Source of the DNA: Candidatus Zhuqueibacterota bacterium
Lineage (GTDB): Bacteria > Zhuqueibacterota > Zhuqueibacteria > Residuimicrobiales > Krinioviventaceae
Direction: 5' to 3'
Assembly (NCBI GenBank): GCA_016928775.1
Contig: JAFGKD010000071.1
Location: forward strand, 20,164 to 84,163
DNA length: 64,000 nucleotides
Position numbers and translations under genes: made by a program. The notes beneath the pieces were generated by a model. It was not told where the DNA came from, made no database searches, and was given only the letters and a program-made list of their open reading frames with translations. Numbering within the stretch: the first letter of the stretch is position 1; each line of letters opens with the position of its first letter. Of this stretch, positions 26,583-35,200 are shown piece after piece.

Positions 26583-27932
26583 TTATCCATCCGCATATTT
26601 CTGCATGGTCAAATTACCAATCCCCGTTGCCTCCGCTGGTCCGGCGATGACCTTGAGTCCTGTTGTCTCCTCTGTCAGTTGATTGAGCAATAAATTCTGT
26701 GAGCCGCCACCCACGATAAACAAGCGTTGCAGCGGCTGCGGTAGCATGGTATTCAAATTGTCAAGCACGTGCTTATATTTAAGCGCCAGACTCTCCAAAA
26801 TACAGCGAATGATCTGCCCTTTGGTTTCCGGAACCGGTTGGTTGCTGTCGCGGCAATAATCCATAATGGCCTGGGGCATGTTTGCCGGATTGGCCAGTTT
26901 TTGATCATCCGGATCAACATGGCATGTGGATGGTCCGGCCTCTTTGGCCAGTTGTGTCAGTTCCGAAAAACTCAAATCGACGCCTTCTTTTTGCCAGTCA
27001 GATTTACAGCGCTGCACGAGCCAAAGTCCGGCCACGTTTTTGAGAAAACGAATTTTATCGTGCACGCCACCTTCATTGGTAAAATTGTTGGCCAGGGCGT
27101 TTTCATTGATAATGGGTTCCGATGCTTCGATGCCGATGAGCGACCAGGTTCCGGAACTGAGATAGGCCCAGTTATCTCCCTCCGCCGGCACCGCAGCGAC
27201 GGCGCTGGCGGTGTCATGGCAGGCTGGTGCAACGACTTTTACGTTCGGAAGCCCCGTTTTCTCGGCGATGTCCTTGCGCAGCTGTCCTATTGTGGTGCCG
27301 GGAGGCACAATTTCAGCCATAATGTCAAATGGCAAATTCAAACGATCAAACAGCTCCTTTGCCCAGGTTTTGTGCCAGGGATCGAGAAGTTGCGATGTGG
27401 ATGCTATGGTATATTCGGATACCATGGTGCCGGTGAGAAAATAGTTGAGCATATCCGGGATGAATAAAAGCTTTTCCGCGACATCGAGCAATGGATTCTG
27501 TTCATCCACCAAACGATAGAGTTGAAATATGGAATTGAATGTCATGAACTGGATGCCAGTTTTGAAATAGAGCTCCTGGCGAGAGATTTTTTCAAAAACT
27601 TTCAGCATCGTCTCGGGCTGCATATCGCGGTAAGCGTAAGGATTACCAAGCACAACGCCGCCCCGGCCAATCAGGCCAAAATCGACGCCCCAGGTATCCA
27701 CGCCAATCGACCGGATATCCTGATGCCCCGCTTTTACTGTTTGTGCGAGGCCGGTTTTGATTTCTTCAAAAAGCTGTAGAATATCCCAGTGGAAATGCCC
27801 GTTGATTTGCGCCATCCGGTTCGGAAATCGATGCGTTTCCACAAGCTGCAGATTGTTTTTATCGTATATTCCAACAATAGCGCGGCCGCTGGATGCTCCG
27901 AGATCAAAAGCTAAATATTTGGCCAAAGCCAT
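26583..27932 (-). CDS. rhaB: Rhamnulokinase, C-terminally short
   Basis: The protein is of the FGGY carbohydrate kinase family, best matching rhamnulokinase, which phosphorylates L-rhamnulose at O-1. The N-terminus has the ATPase motif LAFDLGASSGRAIVG, followed by GVDTWGVDFGLI and AYRDMQ typical of RhaB. The C-terminal half has LSSGTWSLIGIE and the adenosine-motif region LFIVGGGSQNLLLNQ. A GAGGGAG site sits 8 nt before the ATG. It is 449 aa against the usual ~480-490. The frame stops at ATGIGNLTMQKYADG, where the last helices normally follow, and neither other frame continues the family sequence. Activity is therefore uncertain. No other rhamnose genes are nearby; the xylanase and DUF4838 genes upstream suggest plant-polysaccharide use. 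Confidence 0.85.
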   Translation of the reverse strand: MALAKYLAFDLGASSGRAIVGIYDKNNLQLVETHRFPNRMAQINGHFHWDILQLFEEIKTGLAQTVKAGHQDIRSIGVDTWGVDFGLIGRGGVVLGNPYAYRDMQPETMLKVFEKISRQELYFKTGIQFMTFNSIFQLYRLVDEQNPLLDVAEKLLFIPDMLNYFLTGTMVSEYTIASTSQLLDPWHKTWAKELFDRLNLPFDIMAEIVPPGTTIGQLRKDIAEKTGLPNVKVVAPACHDTASAVAAVPAEGDNWAYLSSGTWSLIGIEASEPIINENALANNFTNEGGVHDKIRFLKNVAGLWLVQRCKSDWQKEGVDLSFSELTQLAKEAGPSTCHVDPDDQKLANPANMPQAIMDYCRDSNQPVPETKGQIIRCILESLALKYKHVLDNLNTMLPQPLQRLFIVGGGSQNLLLNQLTEETTGLKVIAGPAEATGIGNLTMQKYADG

Positions 27933-28196
27933 AACCTGTACTCCCTCGCCGAAAACCGAATAATAGCTAATTGAATATGGAAGGTGGAATTTGGTAGAAC
28001 TCTATTATCCTAAATATCAAGTAATAACATCAATTTAAAAAAAATACAACAAAGCGCAAGATTAAAATCAACTTTTTCGTAAAACCTCATTGTTTAATTC
28101 CTCGTTCATCCAGGTAATGGGAGGTATTTTTACAAGGTTATAAATCCGGCCATCATTATTTTAGCATTTTTAAGGGAGCCGCTAAAATGAAAAGTC

Positions 28197-28417
28197 ATGC
28201 CTGCGCAGCGGGCTGTTGCAGAATAGTGATTTCACCGCACAATCAAGTCACCCCGGAACCGCGCTTCTCAGCGGTGTCCGGAGTCTATTTTGAGTAAGTG
28301 CAGGGATTCTAAATGGATACCAGCCTTCGCTGGTATGACTTGTTTCGTCTTTTTGTGCCCTTGTATAAGGTTATATCTGTTCAATAGCCAATCTGCAACA
28401 GCCTGGCAGGCAGGCAT
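28197..28417. mobile_element. MITE-like element with 26-nt imperfect terminal inverted repeats
   Basis: ATGCCTGC at 28197-28204 and GGCTGTTGCAGA at 28211-28222 are matched in inverted order by TCTGCAACAGCC at 28392-28403 and GCAGGCAT at 28410-28417, with identical spacing (6 nt) between the two blocks at each end. The 221-bp interior has no ORF of its own and contains two REP-like hairpins. The GGCTGTTGCA end resembles ends of IS5-type elements (recalled, not checked). No convincing target-site duplication is seen. Confidence 0.55.
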
Positions 28418-28469
28418 CCATTGAAGGAGAAAAGACACAAGTTGGAATAGACCCTGGCCTTCGCCGGGG
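28246..28469. repeat. Three REP-like palindromic units
   Basis: Unit 1 (28246-28291, inverted orientation) pairs CCGGAACCGC with GCGGTGTCCGG. Unit 2 (28317-28336) is a perfect ATACCAGC-CTTC-GCTGGTAT hairpin. Unit 3 (28452-28469) is CCCTGGC-CTTC-GCCGGGG. Units 1 and 3 share AATAGAC at one end and GGGGTGACTT at the other. These resemble the widespread intergenic repeats that yield spurious peptides such as VIPAKAGIH. Confidence 0.75.
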
Positions 28470-28669
28470 TGACTTTTTGTTAGATTGCAAAACAATTAAT
28501 GGCCACATTAATAAAATGAATGATATGATCTGTGTTTCATCCGCGAAAATCCGTGGCTTATAAACTTTGCTAGAAAAACACGATGTTGCAGATGTCAGAT
28601 TTTTTTTTCTTGTGGGCTTTTCAAAGTTTTAGCCTGAGCATTCTGATTTGAGGAACCAGAACGTCCAGT

Positions 28670-30238
28670 CTATTTTATCAGAGCTACTTTTTTAATGCAG
28701 CGTAAAGCACCCGAGGTCATGTGTACGTAATAAATGCCATTCGCCAGGTTTGAGCCGTTAATCTGAATGGAATGTCGACCAGCAGCTTGTTGCTGATCCA
28801 CGAACGTGTCGACTTTTCGACCGACAAGATCGTATAATTCAAGCGTCACGTGCACTGGATTGGGCAAATAGTAGTGCATTGTGGTGCTTTGGTTAAATGG
28901 ATTGGGATAATTTTGCTCCAGACGAAAAGCAGATGGCAACTTTAGCATGGTTTGATCTGTATCCAGTCTCAATATAAAGCTGCTATCGTTTTCAAGTGTA
29001 TGCGACGACGTTGCTGTTTGATCATGAAAGGATACAGAAATATCATAATCTCCCACATAGCCGCGCCCGGTGAACAGCCCGTTTGAGTCAGTGCTTCCCT
29101 TTTCGTCCGTCCACCATTGTTCAAATATAGTGTCAATAAACACCTGACCGGATGGTTTGAGCGACCAATCCTTTCGAAAGAGCGGCGAATCTTCTTTCCA
29201 GTGCGTGCTATCCCAGAATCCCCACATGATAAAATTAAACACGCTGGGATGGCTGTAGGCAGCGATGAGGATATCGCGCATATAATCCGCTGCAATCGCT
29301 TCATCAGCGCCGACAGCGTCGTATTCCGTGATACTGATTGCGAGACCCAGGTCGCTGAATTTGTCAAAAATCTTTAAAAGTCTTTCGGGCGGCGTAAAGT
29401 TTGCGCCCATATGGCTTTGCATACCCAATCCCTGCAAAGGGGCCCTTGCTTGTAACATTTCCACCAGTGTTGATCTCAAGAGATCCAGCGAAATATCATC
29501 CATGCCGCCATTGGTCAAGATATCATTTTCGTTCAGGGTCAGGCGTGCGTGTGGATCAGCCAGGGCGGCCCATTTCAAGCAGTCCGCGTAGATACTTTTT
29601 GATCCCATCGCCTGTTCCAGGTCTGTGTTCTGGTTGATCTCATTCAGGACATCCCACTCTGCGATATTGCCTTTGAGACCGCTGTAGCCTGCTTCATCAA
29701 AAATGTGATTCTTAATACGATTTACGAGAAAAGTCCTGTCAAAATGTCTGGCTTGCAGGTCCGCCGGCATGTAATCCCAGTTTGGCCAGAGCAGATTGTG
29801 CCCCCGCACTTTGATGTGACGTTGCACAAACCATTCGACAACGTATCGCGCTTGTTCTTTTGTACCATAAGCATTGTCGTCTTCCCAGGACAGCCACTTG
29901 AGCGCATTTTTTATCGTCACAATATTGAATGAGCGAAAATCACCCGTCAGGTTTTCAAGTTTTTGTTGATAAAGGCGCGCATTTGTGCTGTTCTCAAACA
30001 ACAGCTCGGAAGATACGGCGCTACCAAAGCCAAAAGCGTGACGACGCATGCGCACAACCACTTTAGCGCCTTCAACAGGTTCATTGTTGCGGTTGACCAC
30101 TTTGACGATGAAATTTTTCATGCGAATGTGCTCGATGCGTTGCAAGGCTTGTTGACGCCACGAGGCGTGCACATCTTGTCCCTCATATTCAAGGTGAGGC
30201 GTGGTAAGTATGATAAAACAAGCGAGTATTTTAAACAT
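28670..30238 (-). CDS. GH10 endo-1,4-beta-xylanase with C-terminal sorting domain
   Basis: This 522-aa enzyme should hydrolyse internal beta-1,4 links of xylan. The GH10 barrel spans about residues 60-375. The acid/base Glu200 lies in WDVLNE and the nucleophile Glu305 in ITEYD (both at the canonical GH10 sites); WLSWED, RGHNLLWPNW and MWGFWD supply typical substrate-site residues. A small beta domain follows, then a sorting domain from about residue 448 (EQNYPNPFN, VTLELYDLVGRKVDTF, LANGIYYVHMTSG), so the enzyme is probably surface-attached or secreted by a type IX-like route. The N-terminal signal is short and the Shine-Dalgarno sequence weak, so the start could be slightly different. No carbohydrate-binding module was recognised. 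The DUF4838 gene lies upstream. Confidence 0.93.
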   Translation of the reverse strand: MFKILACFIILTTPHLEYEGQDVHASWRQQALQRIEHIRMKNFIVKVVNRNNEPVEGAKVVVRMRRHAFGFGSAVSSELLFENSTNARLYQQKLENLTGDFRSFNIVTIKNALKWLSWEDDNAYGTKEQARYVVEWFVQRHIKVRGHNLLWPNWDYMPADLQARHFDRTFLVNRIKNHIFDEAGYSGLKGNIAEWDVLNEINQNTDLEQAMGSKSIYADCLKWAALADPHARLTLNENDILTNGGMDDISLDLLRSTLVEMLQARAPLQGLGMQSHMGANFTPPERLLKIFDKFSDLGLAISITEYDAVGADEAIAADYMRDILIAAYSHPSVFNFIMWGFWDSTHWKEDSPLFRKDWSLKPSGQVFIDTIFEQWWTDEKGSTDSNGLFTGRGYVGDYDISVSFHDQTATSSHTLENDSSFILRLDTDQTMLKLPSAFRLEQNYPNPFNQSTTMHYYLPNPVHVTLELYDLVGRKVDTFVDQQQAAGRHSIQINGSNLANGIYYVHMTSGALRCIKKVALIK

Positions 30239-30407
30239 AGCGTGGACGTATCAAAAACAGTGCCTAAACCAAATTCACAAAAAAAGAAAACGGATGGCGA
30301 CAACAAGCCCTGAGCCGTTATCCAGCGGAATGGACAGCTTGCCCCGCGATAGGAACATCGGTTTGTGAAGAGATTGGAATGTGAAGGTTTTTTATCGTTG
30401 TTTTGTT

Positions 30408-32651
30408 TTAGTGGGCTTGTAAACGTGCCAATTGTTCCACTAATTCCTTGATGCCGGACAGATGCAGCGCACAGCTGTCAGCAAACAATGGTGATGGAGT
30501 GTCATAAGCGGCCAGTTCCCGGGCATTTTCGACAAGTCGAAAAATAGCTTCGTCCTTGATGGATTGTTCATCACTGCCATGCGTGAAAAATGAAATGATA
30601 TTATCATAAAGGTTGACCAAAAGTTCTGCATAGTGCAATTGCTCATTCAATTCTTCCACACGACGTCGGACGTATTCCGGCATATCGGTTTCCAGCAGCT
30701 CGTCCATAAGGTAGCGAGCCTCAAAAATGAGGTGGTACGTGTTTTCCCAGAGCGAATTAAAGCTGACGGATTGGTTTGTGTCTTGCGGGAGAAAGCGTTC
30801 GTTTACGATGATCTCCCTGCTTTGGATGTTTTGCGCCACTGCCAAAATAGAGTCAGCGCGCTGTGGCAAAAAATAACGCCAGGTCGTTGCCGTCGCCATA
30901 GCCAGCTCGATGCGTTCGAAATAGTTTTTTATCGTTTTCGAAATGCCAGGGTAGTGAAAATCAAAGAATTCCTGCTTTAACGTATCTATCGAGACATGAG
31001 CATCCCAGGTTTGCCGGGCAAACTGGTAGTTTGTCAATCGATGCGTGCCCAAATTTCGCATACGAACATGTTGAAAATTAAGGCCTTGGACACCAATATG
31101 GGCATAAGCCGGAATATCGATCGTCATTATATTGGAATGCACCGTGGGTAAATCATGCAAAAACTCGGCATTATAGTTTTCGGTAATACCTATGTCTCCA
31201 CTATAGAGTTTTTTTCGTTGCAGCCAGGTCCAGAGATCTTTTGCGAACCAGATATTGATATCAATGCAGTGCGTATCGATGATGTAGTGGTTATAGCAGC
31301 GCGGTCCGGTGAATAAAAAAATGGTGGTATTTTCGAGGTGAAAATCTTTGGGTACAGGTACACTTGGTGGCGTGAGTGCTGATCCGGCTGCGTAGCCATG
31401 TACATAGATTGGGCGCTGTAATGAGGCATTTTGATCCGCTTTTTGGATTGCTTTGTTCACATGATACACAAGATACAATAGTTTGTCGGCATCATTACCC
31501 ATTCGTTGACATTTTTCGCAGGTGCACCAAATCGGCGGCGTCCACAGGTCAGCTATATCACATGTTTGCCACTCCCCGTAGCAAAGCTTATCAACGATGG
31601 TCTGGGCAAATTCTGTCACCGCCTCGGGATAGGAGAGACAGATGTGAATGAAATCAGGATCAACATCCATATGATCTGATGTATTTTCCTCGATGCCAAA
31701 CCATTCCGGATGCGCTTCCGCGTAGGTCAGTTTGTTGTCATTATTCATATCACCTTTAAAATGTTCACTGACCATGTAAGGATCAATCGGATATTGGTCA
31801 TCGCCGGGAAATGTGGGGTGATTGTAACGGTATTGATAATATGGTTTCAGTATGGTGGAAAAGATATCGCGTCGACCGCTATTGAGCAAAAAGCCGCGCT
31901 GCTTCAAGGCGCCGATATATCCGAGTGTATTCGAGAACAGATTCAGACGATTTCGTCCCATCCATGTGATAAAAAGCGTGTCAATTGATGTATCCATTCG
32001 TTGCGCATCCATCCAAAATCCACGCAGCTTAAAAGAGGGTTTTGCATACAAATGCATATTATAAATGCTAATTTGTGGGTAATGCGGCGTGTATTCACCC
32101 TCCGGTTCGGGAGCAAACCAGCGCACTCCCCATCGTGTCAGTAGCTCATAGGCAGCGTACAATGTCGCCACGGATGAGCGACCGGAAAGAACCAGTCCCT
32201 GATGCGTCTCCGAGAAAAAGGAATCAATGCGAAAATCCTGAAGATTATGTGGTTTGTGTTTTCTCCATCGTCGATTGATCCGCCGTTTTACTTTTTTAAA
32301 CTCAGGATGTTGTGGTGCACCGATAAAAATAATATTTCCGGCTGCTGGCATATTATCAATGCTGACAATTGGCAGGTGTGATGGTGGGACGCCGATGATG
32401 AGACTGATATACTTTTGCAATTCAAGTGCAGTCAGGGCGCGTCGGCAGGGATCATCAGATTTTGTGTCGCCGTCAAACCAATCTATGGTGTCATAGGCAG
32501 CGTGCGCTTGCATGACGGTGTCATACTCGCCGAGATCGAGAACAATAGTACAAAGAGTTTCCCGGTCAATGAGAGTAAATTGTTTCTCCCTGGGTGCGCA
32601 GCTGTAAAAAAGTGCCACGATGACAAAAAACGGGATCACGCGACGATGCAT
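30408..32651 (-). CDS. DUF4838 lipoprotein, glycoside-hydrolase-like
   Basis: ATG 32651 is chosen over 32753: it has AGGA upstream and begins a lipoprotein signal (MHRRVIPFFVIVALFYSC, lipid on Cys). The 747-aa product has an N-terminal alpha/beta domain with a typical lead-in to a GH20/GH67-like barrel (SSVATLYAAYELLTRWGVRWFAPEPEGE). A DUF4838 core follows with ADLWTPPIWCTCEKCQ and helical C-terminal repeats. DUF4838 proteins are predicted hydrolases acting on uronic-acid or plant-derived glycans; no activity can be read directly. The neighbouring GH10 xylanase on the same strand supports a hemicellulose role, possibly on glucuronoxylan side chains (inference). Confidence 0.8.
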   Translation of the reverse strand: MHRRVIPFFVIVALFYSCAPREKQFTLIDRETLCTIVLDLGEYDTVMQAHAAYDTIDWFDGDTKSDDPCRRALTALELQKYISLIIGVPPSHLPIVSIDNMPAAGNIIFIGAPQHPEFKKVKRRINRRWRKHKPHNLQDFRIDSFFSETHQGLVLSGRSSVATLYAAYELLTRWGVRWFAPEPEGEYTPHYPQISIYNMHLYAKPSFKLRGFWMDAQRMDTSIDTLFITWMGRNRLNLFSNTLGYIGALKQRGFLLNSGRRDIFSTILKPYYQYRYNHPTFPGDDQYPIDPYMVSEHFKGDMNNDNKLTYAEAHPEWFGIEENTSDHMDVDPDFIHICLSYPEAVTEFAQTIVDKLCYGEWQTCDIADLWTPPIWCTCEKCQRMGNDADKLLYLVYHVNKAIQKADQNASLQRPIYVHGYAAGSALTPPSVPVPKDFHLENTTIFLFTGPRCYNHYIIDTHCIDINIWFAKDLWTWLQRKKLYSGDIGITENYNAEFLHDLPTVHSNIMTIDIPAYAHIGVQGLNFQHVRMRNLGTHRLTNYQFARQTWDAHVSIDTLKQEFFDFHYPGISKTIKNYFERIELAMATATTWRYFLPQRADSILAVAQNIQSREIIVNERFLPQDTNQSVSFNSLWENTYHLIFEARYLMDELLETDMPEYVRRRVEELNEQLHYAELLVNLYDNIISFFTHGSDEQSIKDEAIFRLVENARELAAYDTPSPLFADSCALHLSGIKELVEQLARLQAH

Positions 32652-32848
32652 AGCCGGTCCTGTTGCTTTAATTCTATTTTCCTTGAGATGAACAAAACAT
32701 GACAAAATCAATATACCCGCACAAACGAATCGCACGTGATAAAAAGTTAGCAAATTTTTTCGAGAGTGTCCAGATATATTGTTCCTGTTGTTTGATATAA
32801 TTACGCTTCGTCGCCTTTGTCGCTAATCCTTTTGTAAAAATTTCAGGA

Positions 32849-35077
32849 TCATTTATCCATTTGCGCGAGCACGGACGGATCAATGATCAGACCGAGATTT
32901 TGTGCTTTTTTGATGTGCTCACGAGCTTTTTCATGCTGTCCCAGGTTGTGGTAATTGACGGCAGCCGCATAAAACAGCGGCGCATGATTTTCTGTCAATT
33001 CGAGTGCCCGCTCAAAGTAGGCGGCTGCACCCTCGTAATCGTGCTCTTTCGCATGTAAAAGTCCAATTCCATATAAAGCATCAACTTCATTCGGATTGAT
33101 CTCCAGGGCTTGCTTCAGGAACAGCTCTGCTTCTGTATAGAGTCGTTTTTTGACATACACAAGCCCCTGGGCGGCCAAAAAAGTGGCATTGTCACCCGTG
33201 AGGCCTGCCGCTGTCTCATACTCTTCCAGGGCCAAATCCCACTGCCCAACGAATTCACGCTTTTTACCAAGCAGATAATGGCTGTAGGCGCGCTGGTGTG
33301 CGGCCTGTTCGTAAAGCCGCAATGAATCAAGGATGGTCGCGTAGAGGTCACGAAACGAAATGTGCTCGGGATCGAGCTGAACAGCACTTTCGATATGTTG
33401 TGCTGCTAAGGCATAGTCGTTCTGCAAAGCCAGAATCTCGGCATATGTATATCTGGCTAGCGGATCTTTAGCATCCAGGCTGATTGCCTGCTTGATATCG
33501 CGATAGGCTTTGAGGGAATCGCCTGATGCAAACAAGATACGTCCTCTGAGCGCCCAGGCCTGGGAGAATGTCGGAAAAAGCGAGAGCGCCTGATCGCACG
33601 CCTCTAACGCCCAATCCAGGGAATCGGAGATAAAAAGCGTATGCGCTTCATTTAGTCTGGCGTGCGCCGCCATCTGTTGCGCTTGTTGTGTATTGCCCTG
33701 CTGCTGATAAATCTGTGCCAGATTCTCATAAGGTTGAACGAGGCGCGGCTGCAGCTCAATCGCTTGTTTAAAATCGTTTTCAGCCGCCGGGAGCTGACCG
33801 ACGAGCAGCCGGGCTTTGCCGAGATTGTTGATCATCATGGCCACATCGGCGGCTATCTGAGAAACATCAATACACGCGCGGAACAAGTCACTGAATCCTT
33901 GCGTCAAGCGATGACCCTGGGTAAAATAGCGCGCCTGGACAAAATCCGGGTATAATGCCACTGCTCTCTCATAAGCCATTTCTGCCTGTTCGGGTTTGTT
34001 TGCTTCTATTAAAGCATTGCCCAGATTGTTGTATACCAGGGCATAGCTCGAATCCAGTTCAATCGCTTTGTTAAATGATTTTAAAGCCAGCTCCATCTGC
34101 CCAAGCCGCATGTATATGTTTCCCCGTTGCAAATAAAACATGGCAAAAGTTGTGTCTATATTGATCGCGCGATTAATATAGGTCAAGGCGGTGCTCGGCT
34201 CATTGATGCTTTCGAGCGTATAGGATAAATTAAACAATATCGGTGACGCGGTGCTGTCTATGCTCAGCGCATGATAAAAATTGGTCAACGCCTCCTCGTG
34301 TTGATTTTTGTGGACCAGAATCAGGCCATGATTATTGAGAACACCAACGTTATTCGGATCGAGGCGGAGCGCTTTTTCATAATAGTTTTGTGCCTCCTCG
34401 AGCTTGCATTTGCGCGCCCAGGTGTTGCCTAACAAAAAGTATGTTTCGACATAGGATGGTTTGAGCTGCGCCGCTCTTTCAAATGACTCAATCGCCTGGT
34501 TGAGCTGCCCTCGTTCGTAGTAAAACGTTCCCAGATTGATCAGCAACAGATGATTCTCAGGTTCCAATTGCACCGCTTTTTTATAATTGTCTTCTGCCTT
34601 GTCGAACTGTTCATTTTTATCATTGATTTGTGCCAAAAGCGTGATTGCATCCACGCAATCGGGATCATGCAAAAGCGCCTGCCCGGCTGCTCGTTCGGCC
34701 AGGCCGTACTGCTCCTGTTTTATATAAAGATAACCCAGATTTGTATAGCCTTGAATATAAGTCGGTTGCAACCGAATGGCTTTTTGATAATAAAAAAGCG
34801 CCGAATCCATTTGACCGCTTTTATAAAAAGCCACACCCAAATTGGACTGTTTTTGCGGATCGAGCGGGACAAGTGTCGCCGCTGTGCGGAAATGCTCAAG
34901 GGCTTGTTCATAATCGCCATTGTTCAAGGCGGACTGCCCTTTTTCCGTATAATAAGCAGCAGAATTTTGCAGCATCTGGTCGATGCGTAACTGTTCTTCT
35001 CGCTCACGTTTCTCGCGAATGCCGGCACAGGTGAGTAGCAGCGAGCTTGATAATAAAAAGAAAAGCGCTCGGCGCAT
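32849..35077 (-). CDS. Large TPR lipoprotein
   Basis: The 742-aa protein starts after GAGGG and has a lipoprotein signal (RRALFFLLSSSLLLTC, modified Cys at residue 17). The rest is almost entirely TPR units of 34 residues, about twenty in number. They carry the standard consensus (for example ALEHFRTAATLVPLDPQKQSNLGVA, here given in part as NLGVAFYKSGQMDSALFYYQ). It is therefore an outer- or inner-membrane-anchored periplasmic solenoid for protein-protein contacts. No catalytic or sorting domain is present. Neighbours are a DUF4838 protein and oligoendopeptidase F, with no clear operon (196-nt gap to the DUF4838 start), so its partner is unknown. Confidence 0.9.
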   Translation of the reverse strand: MRRALFFLLSSSLLLTCAGIREKREREEQLRIDQMLQNSAAYYTEKGQSALNNGDYEQALEHFRTAATLVPLDPQKQSNLGVAFYKSGQMDSALFYYQKAIRLQPTYIQGYTNLGYLYIKQEQYGLAERAAGQALLHDPDCVDAITLLAQINDKNEQFDKAEDNYKKAVQLEPENHLLLINLGTFYYERGQLNQAIESFERAAQLKPSYVETYFLLGNTWARKCKLEEAQNYYEKALRLDPNNVGVLNNHGLILVHKNQHEEALTNFYHALSIDSTASPILFNLSYTLESINEPSTALTYINRAINIDTTFAMFYLQRGNIYMRLGQMELALKSFNKAIELDSSYALVYNNLGNALIEANKPEQAEMAYERAVALYPDFVQARYFTQGHRLTQGFSDLFRACIDVSQIAADVAMMINNLGKARLLVGQLPAAENDFKQAIELQPRLVQPYENLAQIYQQQGNTQQAQQMAAHARLNEAHTLFISDSLDWALEACDQALSLFPTFSQAWALRGRILFASGDSLKAYRDIKQAISLDAKDPLARYTYAEILALQNDYALAAQHIESAVQLDPEHISFRDLYATILDSLRLYEQAAHQRAYSHYLLGKKREFVGQWDLALEEYETAAGLTGDNATFLAAQGLVYVKKRLYTEAELFLKQALEINPNEVDALYGIGLLHAKEHDYEGAAAYFERALELTENHAPLFYAAAVNYHNLGQHEKAREHIKKAQNLGLIIDPSVLAQMDK

Positions 35078-35164
35078 GACGACCCTCTTTTTTTCAATAG
35101 TTAGTCTATTTGATTATATCAATAGTTGATCAAGAAAACAAGTACAAGTTGGCAGGTATAAACA

Positions 35165-35194
35165 GAACAGCCAATCCATTTGGATTGGCTGTTC
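35165..35194 (-). terminator. Hairpin terminator candidate after pepF
   Basis: A perfect 13-bp inverted repeat (GAACAGCCAATCC at 35165-35177, GGATTGGCTGTTC at 35182-35194) with a 4-nt loop lies just after the pepF stop. On the - strand it is followed only by TGTTTATA, so the U-tract is weak. Confidence 0.6.
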
Positions 35195-35200
35195 GTCACA

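Larger units (their letters stand above)
27933..28669. repeat. 737-nt intergenic region with repeats
   Basis: No gene is supported here. 27933-28190 is AT-rich and holds the upstream region of rhaB. 28197-28417 is an element with terminal inverted repeats, and REP-like hairpins lie at 28246-28291, 28317-28336 and 28452-28469 (separate entries). 28509-28592 is the inverted copy of the ~80-bp dispersed repeat. The rest has no feature I can name. Confidence 0.7.

Noticed and set aside
26521..26600. Frameshift as the cause of the short rhamnulokinase
   Set aside because: All frames after the stop were read; none continues the RhaB C-terminus.
26769..27467. 232-codon open frame on the + strand
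   Set aside because: It lies entirely inside rhaB in antisense and has no recognisable domain, signal or start site.
28246..28469. Possible CRISPR array
   Set aside because: The hairpins differ in length, spacing and orientation and there are no equal-length spacers or cas genes.
28268..28495. 75-codon open frame on the - strand with VIPAKAGIH
   Set aside because: It runs through REP-like hairpins; this peptide is a known by-product of such repeats and there is no ribosome-binding site or family match.
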